The position numbers and the translations under genes are program-made. A DNA stretch of 64,000 nucleotides from CAYOKT01 sp964404605 (GTDB lineage: Bacteria > Electryoneota > Electryoneia > Electryoneales > Electryoneaceae), in contig CAYOKT010000001.1 in the NCBI GenBank assembly GCA_964404605.1, positions 42,859 to 106,858 on the forward strand. Direction: 5' to 3'. Shown here one piece after another: positions 15,601 through 24,728 of this stretch; within the stretch, counting starts at the first letter, position 1, and each line of letters begins with the position of its first letter. The notes below the pieces were generated by a model. The model saw only the letters and a program-made list of their open reading frames with translations, was not told where the DNA came from and ran no database searches.

Positions 15601-17010
15601 ATGAGCACGATCAGCGGAAACCATTACTCTTCGCCCACCCTGCAGGGACAGCTCAAGATGGCGCGGGACGCCCTGCTCGCCCAGCAGACCGCGATGTCGG
15701 TGTTGTCCCACAACGTGGCCAACGTGAACACCGAGGGATACCATCGCCAGCGGGCGATCATGGAGTCCCGCACCCCCCTCGACGGCCACCCGGGACAGAT
15801 CGGCGGCGGGGTGAACGTCCAGAGGATCGAGCGGCTCGCGGACACCTTCGCCGAGCAGCAGGTTCGCATGGAATCCGGTACCGTCGGCCGCTGGCAGGCC
15901 CAGCGGGACGGGATGATGCAGGTCGAGCAGGTCTTCGGCGAAAACCGCGATTACGCCCTCTCCGGCGCCCTCGATGAATTCTGGAACTCCTGGGAGGATT
16001 TCGCCAACGACGCCGACAGCATCACCTCCCGGCTGAACGTGATCGCCAGGGGGCAGAACCTGGCGAGGGCGTTCCGGCAGACGGCCGAGCAGTTGGGCGA
16101 AGTGCGCAAGCAGATGAACTTCGAGCTGCGGGAGATCGGGAACCAGATCAACAGCCTCGCGCAGCGTATCGCCCAGTTGAACGAGCAGATCTACGAGGCG
16201 AAAGCCCGGAAGCAGAACCCCAATGACCTGCTGGATCAGCGCGACAAGCTGGTCCAGGAGTTGAGCCGGTTGACCGGCGCCACGGTGGAGGTGGAGAGCA
16301 ACGGCAGCGCGACAGTTTACATCGGCCGCGATGTCCTCGTCCACCGGAACACCGTCCGGGAGGTCTACTGGAAGCAGAACGCCGAACGCGGCAAGGGCGG
16401 GGGGGACCTTACCTGGCGGGACAACGACCAGGCGCTGCAGATCGACGGCGGCGTGGCGTACGGTAAGCTCGTCGTGCGCGACGACGCGGTCCCGGAAGCC
16501 CTGTCCGACCTCGATGAGCTGGCCGACACCCTCCGCGACAGGGTGAACGAACTGCACCTCCAGGGCATCGGGCGCGACGGCAGCACCGGCACCCTCTTCT
16601 GGCGCGCGGACACCTCCGGGGCGGTGGGCATTGAAGTGAACCCCGACCTGCTCATCTCGCCGGAACGCCTGGCCGCCTCGACCGTTTCCGCCACCGGCGA
16701 CAACGCCCTCGCCCACCAGATGTTCGAACTCCAGTTCGAGGAGGAGTTCAACGGCGGGAAGACGGCGTTCAACGACTTCTATCACGGCATCGTGACCCGG
16801 ATCGGGAACCTGGTACAGGAGGCTTCGGCGCGGGAGGAAGCGGCGAGCGCGGGTCTCGAACAGGCGAAAACCTGGCAGCAACACATCTCCGGGGTCAACC
16901 TGGACGAGGAGATGGCGAACATGGTCCAGCTCCAGCACGCCTACACCGCCGCCGCGAGGGTCACCTCGGCGGTGGACGAGCTGATCACGACCCTTCTCCA
17001 GATGGTCTGA
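15601..17010 (+). CDS. flgK: Hook-filament junction protein FlgK (HAP1)
   Basis: FlgK joins the hook to the filament. The 469-residue product has the N-terminal axial motif (ALLAQQTAMSVLSHNVANVNTEGYHRQ, shown in part), the conserved helical segment with NEQIYEAKARKQNPNDLLDQRDKLVQELS, and the C-terminal signature SGVNLDEEMANMVQLQHAYTAAARV. Length is typical of a compact FlgK with a small variable domain. The start is ATG 15601. It lies between the FlgN-like chaperone and flgL. Confidence 0.96.
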   Translation: MSTISGNHYSSPTLQGQLKMARDALLAQQTAMSVLSHNVANVNTEGYHRQRAIMESRTPLDGHPGQIGGGVNVQRIERLADTFAEQQVRMESGTVGRWQAQRDGMMQVEQVFGENRDYALSGALDEFWNSWEDFANDADSITSRLNVIARGQNLARAFRQTAEQLGEVRKQMNFELREIGNQINSLAQRIAQLNEQIYEAKARKQNPNDLLDQRDKLVQELSRLTGATVEVESNGSATVYIGRDVLVHRNTVREVYWKQNAERGKGGGDLTWRDNDQALQIDGGVAYGKLVVRDDAVPEALSDLDELADTLRDRVNELHLQGIGRDGSTGTLFWRADTSGAVGIEVNPDLLISPERLAASTVSATGDNALAHQMFELQFEEEFNGGKTAFNDFYHGIVTRIGNLVQEASAREEAASAGLEQAKTWQQHISGVNLDEEMANMVQLQHAYTAAARVTSAVDELITTLLQMV

Positions 17011-17025
17011 AGGTAGAGGGCTGCA

Positions 17026-17952
17026 ATGCGCGTCACACAACAGACGAAGACCAACCAGCTTCTGCTGGATCTCGAGCGGCGGCAGAACGAAATCCTGCGC
17101 TCCCAGCGCGTTCTGACCACGGGCCGGGAAGTGGACAAGCCCTCCGATGATCCCTCCCGGGCGCGGCGGGCCCTGATGCTCTCCAGCTCCATCAAGCGCC
17201 GTGACCAGCACATCGAGAACATCAATGACGCCAACGCCAAGCTGGGCTACACCGAGGGCGAGCTGCAGCATACCCAGGACCTGCTCAACGAGGCCCGTTC
17301 TCTCGCACTCCAGGGGTCGAGCGGCACCCTGAACGATAAGGACCTCGAATACCTCAGCTACCGCGTCGATGAGATCCTGCATGAGCTTGTCGCCGTCGCG
17401 AACGCGCGCCACGAGGGGCAGTACATCTTCGGCGGGTTCAACACCCAGGAGCCCCCGTACTCGCTGGTCACCGATGCGACGACGGGTGAAACCATCATGG
17501 TGCAGGACCTGGCGAGCGGCATGGACGGGGTGATCTACCGGATCACCGCCGACGGCGAGCGGGTGCCGGGGAATGTGCCCGGTACTGACGTTTTCCAGAC
17601 CGGGGACCCGGGGGACTCCGGCGACATGTTCCAGGTCATGATCGACCTGCGGGATGCGTTGCAGGACGGGGATCGGAGCACGATCCAGGGAGCGCTGGAC
17701 CGCATCGATGAAGCCGCCGAGCGGGTGCGGGGAACCATCGCCAAGGTCGGCGGATACATGCAGCGCCTGCAGGCGACCGAGACCCGCCAGGAAGATATGA
17801 ACGTTCTCGAGACCGAGCACCTCAGCGAAGCCCAGGACGCCGACATCGCCGAATGGATCAGCCGCTGGCAGCTTCAGCAGGTGGCGCTCGAGACGGCGAT
17901 GAACGTCGGCGCCCGGGTGATTACCACCAGCCTCGTCAACTTCATCAGGTAA
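17026..17952 (+). CDS. flgL: Hook-filament junction protein FlgL (HAP3)
   Basis: FlgL is the second junction protein, related to flagellin. The 308-residue product has the flagellin-like N-terminal helix (MRVTQQTKTNQLLLDLERRQ), the GREVDKPSDDPSRARRAL block, an EGQYIFGGFNTQEPPY segment typical of FlgL, and a C-terminal D0/D1 helix. The start is ATG 17026. It is the last canonical flagellar gene before the 14-kb glycosyltransferase cassette, which begins 12 bases after its stop, so the cassette is likely on the same transcript. Confidence 0.95.
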   Translation: MRVTQQTKTNQLLLDLERRQNEILRSQRVLTTGREVDKPSDDPSRARRALMLSSSIKRRDQHIENINDANAKLGYTEGELQHTQDLLNEARSLALQGSSGTLNDKDLEYLSYRVDEILHELVAVANARHEGQYIFGGFNTQEPPYSLVTDATTGETIMVQDLASGMDGVIYRITADGERVPGNVPGTDVFQTGDPGDSGDMFQVMIDLRDALQDGDRSTIQGALDRIDEAAERVRGTIAKVGGYMQRLQATETRQEDMNVLETEHLSEAQDADIAEWISRWQLQQVALETAMNVGARVITTSLVNFIR

Positions 17953-17964
17953 CAGGGGAATACC

Positions 17965-20900
17965 ATGAGTGCGCACGAGACCCTCGGGGTGGATGTGGCG
18001 GAGCTTCTCCGAAGGCGCACCGCGGACGGGATGCTCCTCGACCGCAGGAATGGAGAAGAGGATCTCCTCGCCACCGCGATGGTGATTCCCACCTTCGCGG
18101 AGCGCGGCCGGACGGAAGAGGCGGTCCGCGCGGCGGAGGCGCTGGCCCGGCGGCGCGACCACACCGGCGGTTGGGATGATCCCTGGACCACGGTGATCGC
18201 CCTCGAGGCCTTTATCGGGTTGAAACTGCGCGGCGTGCCCTTCGAAGACATCGATGGGGTGATCGACCGCGCGGTTGAAGTGTTGCGCGGAACCGTTCCC
18301 CTCCCTTCACGCGAGCGGGAACTCCGTCTCTCTCGCGCCCTCGTCCTCGCGGGGCTGTCGAAGCAGGAGGCGACGCTGGTCGATGCCGGCCTGCTGCGGG
18401 CGCGGGGTGTGTTGGACGGGAATGAACAAGGCTGGCGGGAGGACCTGGGAGAGGCGCTGCACGGCCTTCTCGCGCTCGTCGATCTCCACGCGGTCACCCG
18501 TGACGAAGCGACCGCCGCGTTGATCCGGGAACGATTCGATGCCTTCGGCTTCATCGGTTCCCGCCGGTGGTCGGAGTTGCAACCGGTCGATTCCATCGCC
18601 CGCGCCGGGATCGTGCTCGCGAAGATGAACCACGAAAACGAAGCCCGGGCCGCGTACGACCTCTGTCTCGGCGCGGCGGCGGAAACCCTCGATACGATCT
18701 CGCTGAAACACCGGGTGGAGCTGGGCGCGAGGCTTTACGGCGGAGAGAAAGCCGGCGATTCCCAGGGAGCGGGCGAGGAGGCCCCGAAGCCGTTCCCGGC
18801 GCGGGAGACGGTGCAACCGCCGGAAGTCAGGCCGGAGGCGAACCCGGCGCCGCCGGATGAGGGCGAAGAACCGGGCAAGCCGGCCATCACCGCCCGCCCG
18901 GACCTGGGGCAGGACGATGATCCGCCTGCGCCCTCGTCCCTGTTGCCGGCGCTGAAGCCGCGCTCCGGGGAGGAACCGACGGTCAGCGTCGTCCTCATCC
19001 AGCGGGGCGGGGAAGAGGGTGTGCACCGGACGCTCAAGGCGCTCCGCGCCCAGGTTCGTCTTCCGGACGAGGTCATCCTCGTTCATGGCGGTTCCGAGGA
19101 TGTCAACCCGGCCGATTCGGCCGCCGGGATGCTGCTGCGCGAGGTCCGTCCTTCCCGTTTCGACAGCGAGGGAACCCGTTGGGCCCTGGGCGCCTCCGCG
19201 GCGACTTGCCAGTGGGTCTGGTTCCTCGTCTCCGGCGTCTCTCCCCGCCCGGGGACCCTCGGCGCCGCGCTGGAAAAGACGGGCGATGGGGCGCAGGCCA
19301 TCTACCTCGCCGGGGCGGAGGGGCAGCTGCAGAAGGCGCTCGAGTCGCTCCCCGGGGAGCCCTCGCTCCCTTCCCACCACGTGCTGTTCCATTCCTCCCT
19401 GCTCTCCGGGTCGCCGTGGGATGCCGGGATGCGAGCCGAGCCCTTCTGGCTGTTCGCCCTCCAGCACCTGGCCGGGGCGAAATGGGCGGTCGCAACTTCC
19501 GGAAGCGAGAGCGGGTTCGAGGAATCCGTCAGCGTGCCCCTCGAGATGCTCGAGGCGCGGGTCCGGGATCGGATTCACCTCGGGCGGCGCGTGCCGGCTC
19601 ACAGCGCCGAACTCCATCATGAGCGCAAACAGGCGGTCGAGCTCGACCGGGAAACCGCCTATGAAGCGTTTCGCCGCCACCGCGAGCCCCTGGTCTCGAT
19701 CATCATCCCCCACTACAACCTGCCGGACATGCTCCGGCAGACCCTTGAAAGGGTGATCGAGAACACGGAGGAGATCCCCTTCGAGATCATCGTGGTGGAC
19801 AACGGCAGCGACAACACCGGCGAGGAACTGCGGAAGAAGATGGAAGAGTGGGGGGTACTCTGCCTCCGGAACGAGCGCAACGAGGGCTTCGCCCGCGCCT
19901 GCAACCGCGGCGTGAAGGCGGCGAAGGCGGACTATATCGTATTGCTGAACAATGACACCGAGGTCGAGAAAGGCTGGCTGAGGGCGATGCTGCAAGCCTC
20001 GCAGGAGGAGGAGGCGGACATCGTCGGCGCCCTGATGCTCTATCCCGACCGCACCATCCAGCACGCCGGCATCACCTTCAGCACGGATTTCGTCCCGGGG
20101 CACATCTACGGGAAGGGGCCGTTGACCCTGCCGCCCGTGCACAAGCGGCGCGCGTTCCAGGCGGTCACGGCGGCCTGCATGCTGGTGCGGAAGTCCCTGT
20201 ACGAACGGTTGGGCGGCCTCGATGAGGGGTTCATCAACAGCTTCGAGGACGTGGACTTCTGCCTGCGAGCCCGTCGCCTGGGCGCCCGGATCGTCTATGA
20301 ACCGAAGGCGGTGATCGTCCATCATGCGGAATCGACACCGGGACGGAAGGCGCATGACAAGGAAAATATGCAGCGCTACCTCGCCCGCTGGCGGGGGCAC
20401 GTCGAACCGGATACACACCTCTACGCGAAGATGGACGGGTACCAGACCATGTGGGTCGACGGGAAGGAGAAACTGGTGCCCATCGGTCGCAGCACCGTGA
20501 CCTCAGCTTCCGGGAAGGAGGACCAGATGAAGGTCGCCACGCACAAACCGGGCACGGTGATCCCGGCGGACCGGGGAACGGACACCGCGGTGATGGACCA
20601 GCCCCTCGGGGAACTGCTGGCGAAGGCGGATACCCTGATTCGTGATGGCCGCTTCGACGAGGCGGAGCAGGCCTTGATCGAAGGTCGCCAGCGAGTCAAC
20701 GGCAATGTGCGGCACCGGGCGCGCTACTGGACCCTGCTCGGTGACGCCCGCTTCCGCCTGGACCGGGCCGAAGAGGCGTTCCGCTGCTACCAGAAGGCGG
20801 TCCTCGATGATCCCTCCTCGGAGCGGGCGTGGATCGGCATCGCGACCTATCACCTGGTCAAGGGAGAATTGGACACGGCGGATGAACTGTTCAAAAAGGT

Positions 20901-21285
20901 CCTCTCCCTCTCGCCGGAGAACGCCCGGGGTCACCTGGGGCGGGGGAATGTCCTGCTGCGCCGCGGCGATCCCCGCGAGGCGCTGGACCATTTCCTGAAA
21001 TCCCTGCAATACGATCCCGGGAACCGCTCGGCCGTCGTCGGCATGGTCGCCGCCGCGGTGCAGGGCGACCGGATGGACCAGGCTCTCCGGCCGCTGGAAG
21101 CCTACCTGGAGCTTCACCCGGAGGACAGCGAAGCGCGGTTCCACTATGCCGCGATCCTCTTCGGCGCGCAGGAGACGGACCGCGCGCTTGAGGAGGCGGA
21201 AAAGGTGCTGGATGTTCAGCCGCAGCACCGCGGCGCCCGCGAGCTGATCAACCAGCTTTCGGGGTCCGTGGGGCAGCGTTCCTGA
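17965..21285 (+). CDS. Multidomain glycosyltransferase: toroid-like domain, degenerate GT2, GT2, TPR
   Basis: An 1106-residue protein with four parts. Residues 1-260 are helical, with GGWDDPWTTVIALEAFIGL resembling an alpha/alpha-toroid repeat. Residues about 335-560 look like a GT2 fold (VSVVLIQ at 340) without a DxD motif: the expected acidic triad is FLVSG. Residues 575-840 are a full GT2 domain (PLVSIIIPHYN at 575, NNDTE at 662-666, EDVDF at 761-765). Residues 870-1105 are TPR repeats, also seen in O-GlcNAc-transferase-like and flagellin-glycosylating enzymes. It starts 12 bases after flgL and opens the cassette. Most likely it glycosylates flagellin; the acceptor is not shown by sequence. 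Confidence 0.85.
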   Translation: MSAHETLGVDVAELLRRRTADGMLLDRRNGEEDLLATAMVIPTFAERGRTEEAVRAAEALARRRDHTGGWDDPWTTVIALEAFIGLKLRGVPFEDIDGVIDRAVEVLRGTVPLPSRERELRLSRALVLAGLSKQEATLVDAGLLRARGVLDGNEQGWREDLGEALHGLLALVDLHAVTRDEATAALIRERFDAFGFIGSRRWSELQPVDSIARAGIVLAKMNHENEARAAYDLCLGAAAETLDTISLKHRVELGARLYGGEKAGDSQGAGEEAPKPFPARETVQPPEVRPEANPAPPDEGEEPGKPAITARPDLGQDDDPPAPSSLLPALKPRSGEEPTVSVVLIQRGGEEGVHRTLKALRAQVRLPDEVILVHGGSEDVNPADSAAGMLLREVRPSRFDSEGTRWALGASAATCQWVWFLVSGVSPRPGTLGAALEKTGDGAQAIYLAGAEGQLQKALESLPGEPSLPSHHVLFHSSLLSGSPWDAGMRAEPFWLFALQHLAGAKWAVATSGSESGFEESVSVPLEMLEARVRDRIHLGRRVPAHSAELHHERKQAVELDRETAYEAFRRHREPLVSIIIPHYNLPDMLRQTLERVIENTEEIPFEIIVVDNGSDNTGEELRKKMEEWGVLCLRNERNEGFARACNRGVKAAKADYIVLLNNDTEVEKGWLRAMLQASQEEEADIVGALMLYPDRTIQHAGITFSTDFVPGHIYGKGPLTLPPVHKRRAFQAVTAACMLVRKSLYERLGGLDEGFINSFEDVDFCLRARRLGARIVYEPKAVIVHHAESTPGRKAHDKENMQRYLARWRGHVEPDTHLYAKMDGYQTMWVDGKEKLVPIGRSTVTSASGKEDQMKVATHKPGTVIPADRGTDTAVMDQPLGELLAKADTLIRDGRFDEAEQALIEGRQRVNGNVRHRARYWTLLGDARFRLDRAEEAFRCYQKAVLDDPSSERAWIGIATYHLVKGELDTADELFKKVLSLSPENARGHLGRGNVLLRRGDPREALDHFLKSLQYDPGNRSAVVGMVAAAVQGDRMDQALRPLEAYLELHPEDSEARFHYAAILFGAQETDRALEEAEKVLDVQPQHRGARELINQLSGSVGQRS

Positions 21286-21311
21286 GCGCCGGCCTGGCCG
21301 GAGGATGGAGT

Positions 21312-22784
21312 GTGACTGCGAACCATCGGCCGCGCCGGATCACCGTGGTTCAACTCGCTCGTTTCGGCGATGTGATCCAGACATCGCCCCTGCTGCACTC
21401 CCTGCGCCGCTCCCGGGAACCCTGTGAGATCACCCTCGTCGTGGATGCCCGCTCGGCTCCCGCGGCGCACCTGCTCGCGGGAGTGGACCGTGTACTCGAA
21501 ATCGACCTCGAGGCGGCCGCCCGCGTCGCCCGCACGCCCGGCCTGCAAGCAATGCAAGCCTTGCGGCGGTGGGTGGATTCGTGGCGCCCGGAGGAGCCCG
21601 CCGACCTGCTCCTGCTTCTGAACCTGGGGACGCTTCCCGCGTCCATCGGGGCTCTGTTGCCGGCCGGCGAGGTTCACGGTCCGCGCATGGGCGTTCCGCT
21701 GCCGGGACCCCACCGCCTGCTGCAGGCCGCCCTCCGTGACCGCCTCTACGACCCGCTGCATCTGAGCGAGATCTGGGCCGCATACGCCCCGCCGGCCTGG
21801 CCTCTGCGGGAGCCCGAACTGAAGAGGGGGGTGCTGGGCACAAGGATTGCATTACTTGGTCTGGAAGAGAGCCCCAAGGTCCGAATTGACAACAGGTTCG
21901 CACTGAATGTGGGGGCAGGAGCGGCAGGTCGGCGTCTTGGGGAGGAAAAGCTTGCCGATCTGGCTGTCGCCCTGCTTCGCGGCGGTGCCGGCGAGGTGGT
22001 ACTCCTCGGAGGCAGGGTAGACCGGGAAACCGGAGAGGCCGTGTGCGGCGCGATTCCGGCCGGGTTGCGGCCCAGGGTGCGGAACCTCGTGGGGAAAACC
22101 CTGCTGGAGGAGCTTCCGGCCCTGCTCGCCCGTTGCGCGGTACTGATCTCAAGCGACACCGGCACCCTGCAACTGGCGGCGGCGACACCGGCGATCCCGC
22201 TGGGCCTGTTTTTCGGCGGCGCGAATCCGCACGAAACCGGCCCGTACAGTTCGCGCGCGATCGCCCTCGTGGACCGGGAAACCTTGCAGGCGGCCGAAGA
22301 GGACGCGACGGAACAGGCGGCATCACGATTCGACATGGAGCAGGTCGCGAGGGTCGCCCTCGCCGCCGCGAAGGGGAACAGGGATTGGAGAACAGGGGAT
22401 GAAACCGCTTCCGTCCATCTGCTGGTGGCCCGACCTGGTCCTGTGGGTCTCGAGTACCGAAGCGCAGCCGCCGGGGGGTGCGATCCCTTGGCGCAGGGGC
22501 GACGATGGCGTCCTCTGCTCCGCCGCCTGCTCTGGGGAGTCCGCCCGCCGGGCGGCGCGGCCCCGTGGGAGATGGACGGCCGGCAGGGTGAAAATGCCGG
22601 CGGCGATGAAAGCCGCGTCCTGAACCGCCTGTTGACCGGCGGAAAGGCGCTGGCCGGCGAATTCGGCCGGGAGGAGAGATGGCTGGCCGGAATCCTCAAC
22701 TCGTTCCCCGAGGAGGTGGAGGAGGTGCGGGAGTGGTTCCTGGCCGCCGCGGGTGAACCGACCAGCCGGGAGGTCTTGGCATGA
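21312..22784 (+). CDS. GT9-family glycosyltransferase (heptosyltransferase-like) with C-terminal extension
   Basis: A 490-residue protein. Residues about 9-350 form a GT9 (ADP-heptose transferase-type) GT-B fold: the N-terminal VQLARFGDVIQTSPLL motif and the C-terminal SSDTGTLQLAAATPAIPLGLFFG nucleotide-sugar site (usual form NDTGPMH, here SDTGTLQ with the His replaced). Residues 370-490 are an extra Arg/Gly-rich and helical region of unknown role. The start is GTG 21312; the upstream gene ends at 21285. Its stop overlaps the next start by 4 bases (ATGA). It is one of three GT9 modules in the cassette. Cognate donor is unknown. Confidence 0.87.
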   Translation: MTANHRPRRITVVQLARFGDVIQTSPLLHSLRRSREPCEITLVVDARSAPAAHLLAGVDRVLEIDLEAAARVARTPGLQAMQALRRWVDSWRPEEPADLLLLLNLGTLPASIGALLPAGEVHGPRMGVPLPGPHRLLQAALRDRLYDPLHLSEIWAAYAPPAWPLREPELKRGVLGTRIALLGLEESPKVRIDNRFALNVGAGAAGRRLGEEKLADLAVALLRGGAGEVVLLGGRVDRETGEAVCGAIPAGLRPRVRNLVGKTLLEELPALLARCAVLISSDTGTLQLAAATPAIPLGLFFGGANPHETGPYSSRAIALVDRETLQAAEEDATEQAASRFDMEQVARVALAAAKGNRDWRTGDETASVHLLVARPGPVGLEYRSAAAGGCDPLAQGRRWRPLLRRLLWGVRPPGGAAPWEMDGRQGENAGGDESRVLNRLLTGGKALAGEFGREERWLAGILNSFPEEVEEVREWFLAAAGEPTSREVLA

Positions 22785-23104
22785 ACCGACAGGCACTGGG
22801 GTACGATCCGCAGGCGGTTACGCTGGCGAATGGATTCTCCCCATCGGAACAGGAGGGTTCCGACGACGGCGGGGTTCGCCGGAGGCATGTCATCCGGACC
22901 TCGCCCTACTCGGTGTTCGTCCACGATTCGCCGGTCTACCGGACGAGCATGATGCCGATGAAGCGCTCCACGCGGCTCACGCCCCGCCCGCACAGCCGCC
23001 ACCGCCGGAGGCTGCCGTTGCGGTTGGACCCCTATCCCTACGCGGACGCCCACTGGAGCGCCGTCAGCAGAGGCGGCGGCGGCGCAGAATTCTCCCCTTC
23101 TTGA
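22781..23104 (+). CDS. Small basic protein inside the glycosyltransferase cassette
   Basis: A 107-residue product with no recognisable domain. It is rich in Arg, Pro, Tyr and His, with a cluster RLTPRPHSRHRRRLPLRL, and no signal peptide or membrane helix. The ATG overlaps the preceding stop (ATGA) and its 3' end runs into the ribosome-binding site of the next gene, which supports it being translated. A functional assignment is not possible; it could be a small partner of the neighbouring transferases. Compositional bias means a spurious frame cannot be fully excluded. Confidence 0.55.
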   Translation: MNRQALGYDPQAVTLANGFSPSEQEGSDDGGVRRRHVIRTSPYSVFVHDSPVYRTSMMPMKRSTRLTPRPHSRHRRRLPLRLDPYPYADAHWSAVSRGGGGAEFSPS

Positions 23105-23114
23105 GGTGAGGAAG

Positions 23115-24728
23115 ATGAAGCTCTTGCTGCTCAATGACAGCTTTTTCGGGAACGCCTTCCAGGACCTCGGCTGGGAAGTGTTGCGGGTCGGTCCCGGGGC
23201 GAAGAACGACATCGTCATCGACCCGTCGACGCGGGCGATCGGTGATGTGATCGCCGAAGCAGGTTTCCGTCCCGATGCCGTTCTGCAGGTAGACAGCATC
23301 GATCAGCGGGTCTTCTTCCGCGGGGTGGGGGAGTTGTCCGCGCCGACCGCCTTCTACGCCGTCGACGGCCCGATCAACGAGTTCTGGCAGAGGGAATACG
23401 CGCACGGTTTCGACCGGGTCTACGTCGACCAGAAATCCTGCGCGGATTCCTGGCGCCGTGCGGGACGGGAATGGGTGCAATGGCTTCCCCTCGCGGCGGA
23501 TCCCTCGCTCTTTCATCCGCCCCAGCCGGGTTCGGAGCGGGACATTCCCCTCCTCTTCGTCGGCACCCTCGACAAGAATCTGCGGCCGAAGCGCTCCGCG
23601 ATCCTCTTTCGCCTCCGCAGCATCACAGAGGTGAAGGTGGTGGACGGCGGCGGTCTTCGCGCGGAAAAGGTGGAGAACGTCGCGGACCTGTATCGGCGCG
23701 CGAAAGTGGTCCTCAATGAGCTTCTCTTCGATGGGATCAATCTGCGCACCTTCGAGGCGATGGCCTGCGGGGCCGTCGTTCTCACCGAGGCGGGAAGGGG
23801 TGAGGAGGACCTCTTCACGGAGGGGGAGGACCTGGTCGGGTTCAACCCGACGAATCTCGAGCGGATTGTCAGCGGCCTGCTCGCCGAACCCGACAGGATC
23901 GCGCGGATCGGGGCCCGCGCCGCCGAACATGTCGCCGCCGGGCACACCATTCTTCACCGGGCGCGGCGCATCGCCACGGATCTCGAGAAGTTCTCCCCGC
24001 GCGGGGAACGCTTCGGCCGCCGGGCGGCGACCGAAGCGGCCTGGGGGGAGTGGCAGGCTTCGTGGAAATGGCCCCGCTTGAACTCGCTGCGGCGCGAAGC
24101 GGAGAAAACCCTCGTTGAGAACATCTCGCTGCTCGACTACCCCCGGCGCGCCGAGCTGCTCGAGGCGCGGGGAGACGCAGAAGCGGCGAAGGTCATGCTC
24201 GCAACGGCCCTCGAGCGGCAGCCGGATAATGATCGCGCGAAGGCGGCGCTCGCGGGGCTCCTCCTCTCGGAGGGTAACCTTGCCGGGGCGGCGCGAGTGC
24301 TCGAGATGCCCGCCGATTCGGACCTCGCATCCCTGCATGTCGCCGCCGGTGACCTTCTATCCCGGGCGGGGCAGGACCTCACCGCCGGGTTCAACCGCAC
24401 CGCGGCCCCGGTCTGCGGCTGGACCGCGTTCGAACATTACCGGCGCGCGCACAGCCTGAACGAGGACAACCGTTGCGCCCTCGAGGGGCTGGACCACGTT
24501 CTCCTCACACGTCATGCGCCCGAGTTCACCGTCGCCCTGTGGCAGCGTTTCCACGCCCGCAATCCGCGCGACGAGGCGAGTGAGATCACCCTGCGCAGGC
24601 GCGCGGTGAGCGGGTATTTCGTCCCCGCGCCCGTGTTGCAGAAGCGGAGAGTCGCCGACCCTTTCGGATCCTCGCGGGGCGGAAGTGGCCGTCTGCAATC
24701 GCACGGCCGGGCGCGGGGGGGAGCGTGA
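23115..24728 (+). CDS. CgeB-like glycosyltransferase with C-terminal TPR-like region
   Basis: A 537-residue protein. Residues 1-300 match the CgeB/DUF3880-plus-GT1 pattern: a Rossmann-like start (MKLLLLNDSFFGNAF), a WLPLAADPSLFHP site, and INLRTFEAMACGAVVLTE (about 208-225), the donor-site motif of GT-B enzymes. Residues about 340-470 contain TPR-like pairs (LEARGDAEAAKVMLATALERQPDN). The tail is basic and disordered. ATG 23115 is used because AGGTGAGG lies just upstream; an in-frame GTG at 23106 is less well placed. CgeB-type enzymes modify spore or flagellar surface proteins in some bacteria. Its TGA overlaps the next start (TGATG). Confidence 0.83.
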   Translation: MKLLLLNDSFFGNAFQDLGWEVLRVGPGAKNDIVIDPSTRAIGDVIAEAGFRPDAVLQVDSIDQRVFFRGVGELSAPTAFYAVDGPINEFWQREYAHGFDRVYVDQKSCADSWRRAGREWVQWLPLAADPSLFHPPQPGSERDIPLLFVGTLDKNLRPKRSAILFRLRSITEVKVVDGGGLRAEKVENVADLYRRAKVVLNELLFDGINLRTFEAMACGAVVLTEAGRGEEDLFTEGEDLVGFNPTNLERIVSGLLAEPDRIARIGARAAEHVAAGHTILHRARRIATDLEKFSPRGERFGRRAATEAAWGEWQASWKWPRLNSLRREAEKTLVENISLLDYPRRAELLEARGDAEAAKVMLATALERQPDNDRAKAALAGLLLSEGNLAGAARVLEMPADSDLASLHVAAGDLLSRAGQDLTAGFNRTAAPVCGWTAFEHYRRAHSLNEDNRCALEGLDHVLLTRHAPEFTVALWQRFHARNPRDEASEITLRRRAVSGYFVPAPVLQKRRVADPFGSSRGGSGRLQSHGRARGGA

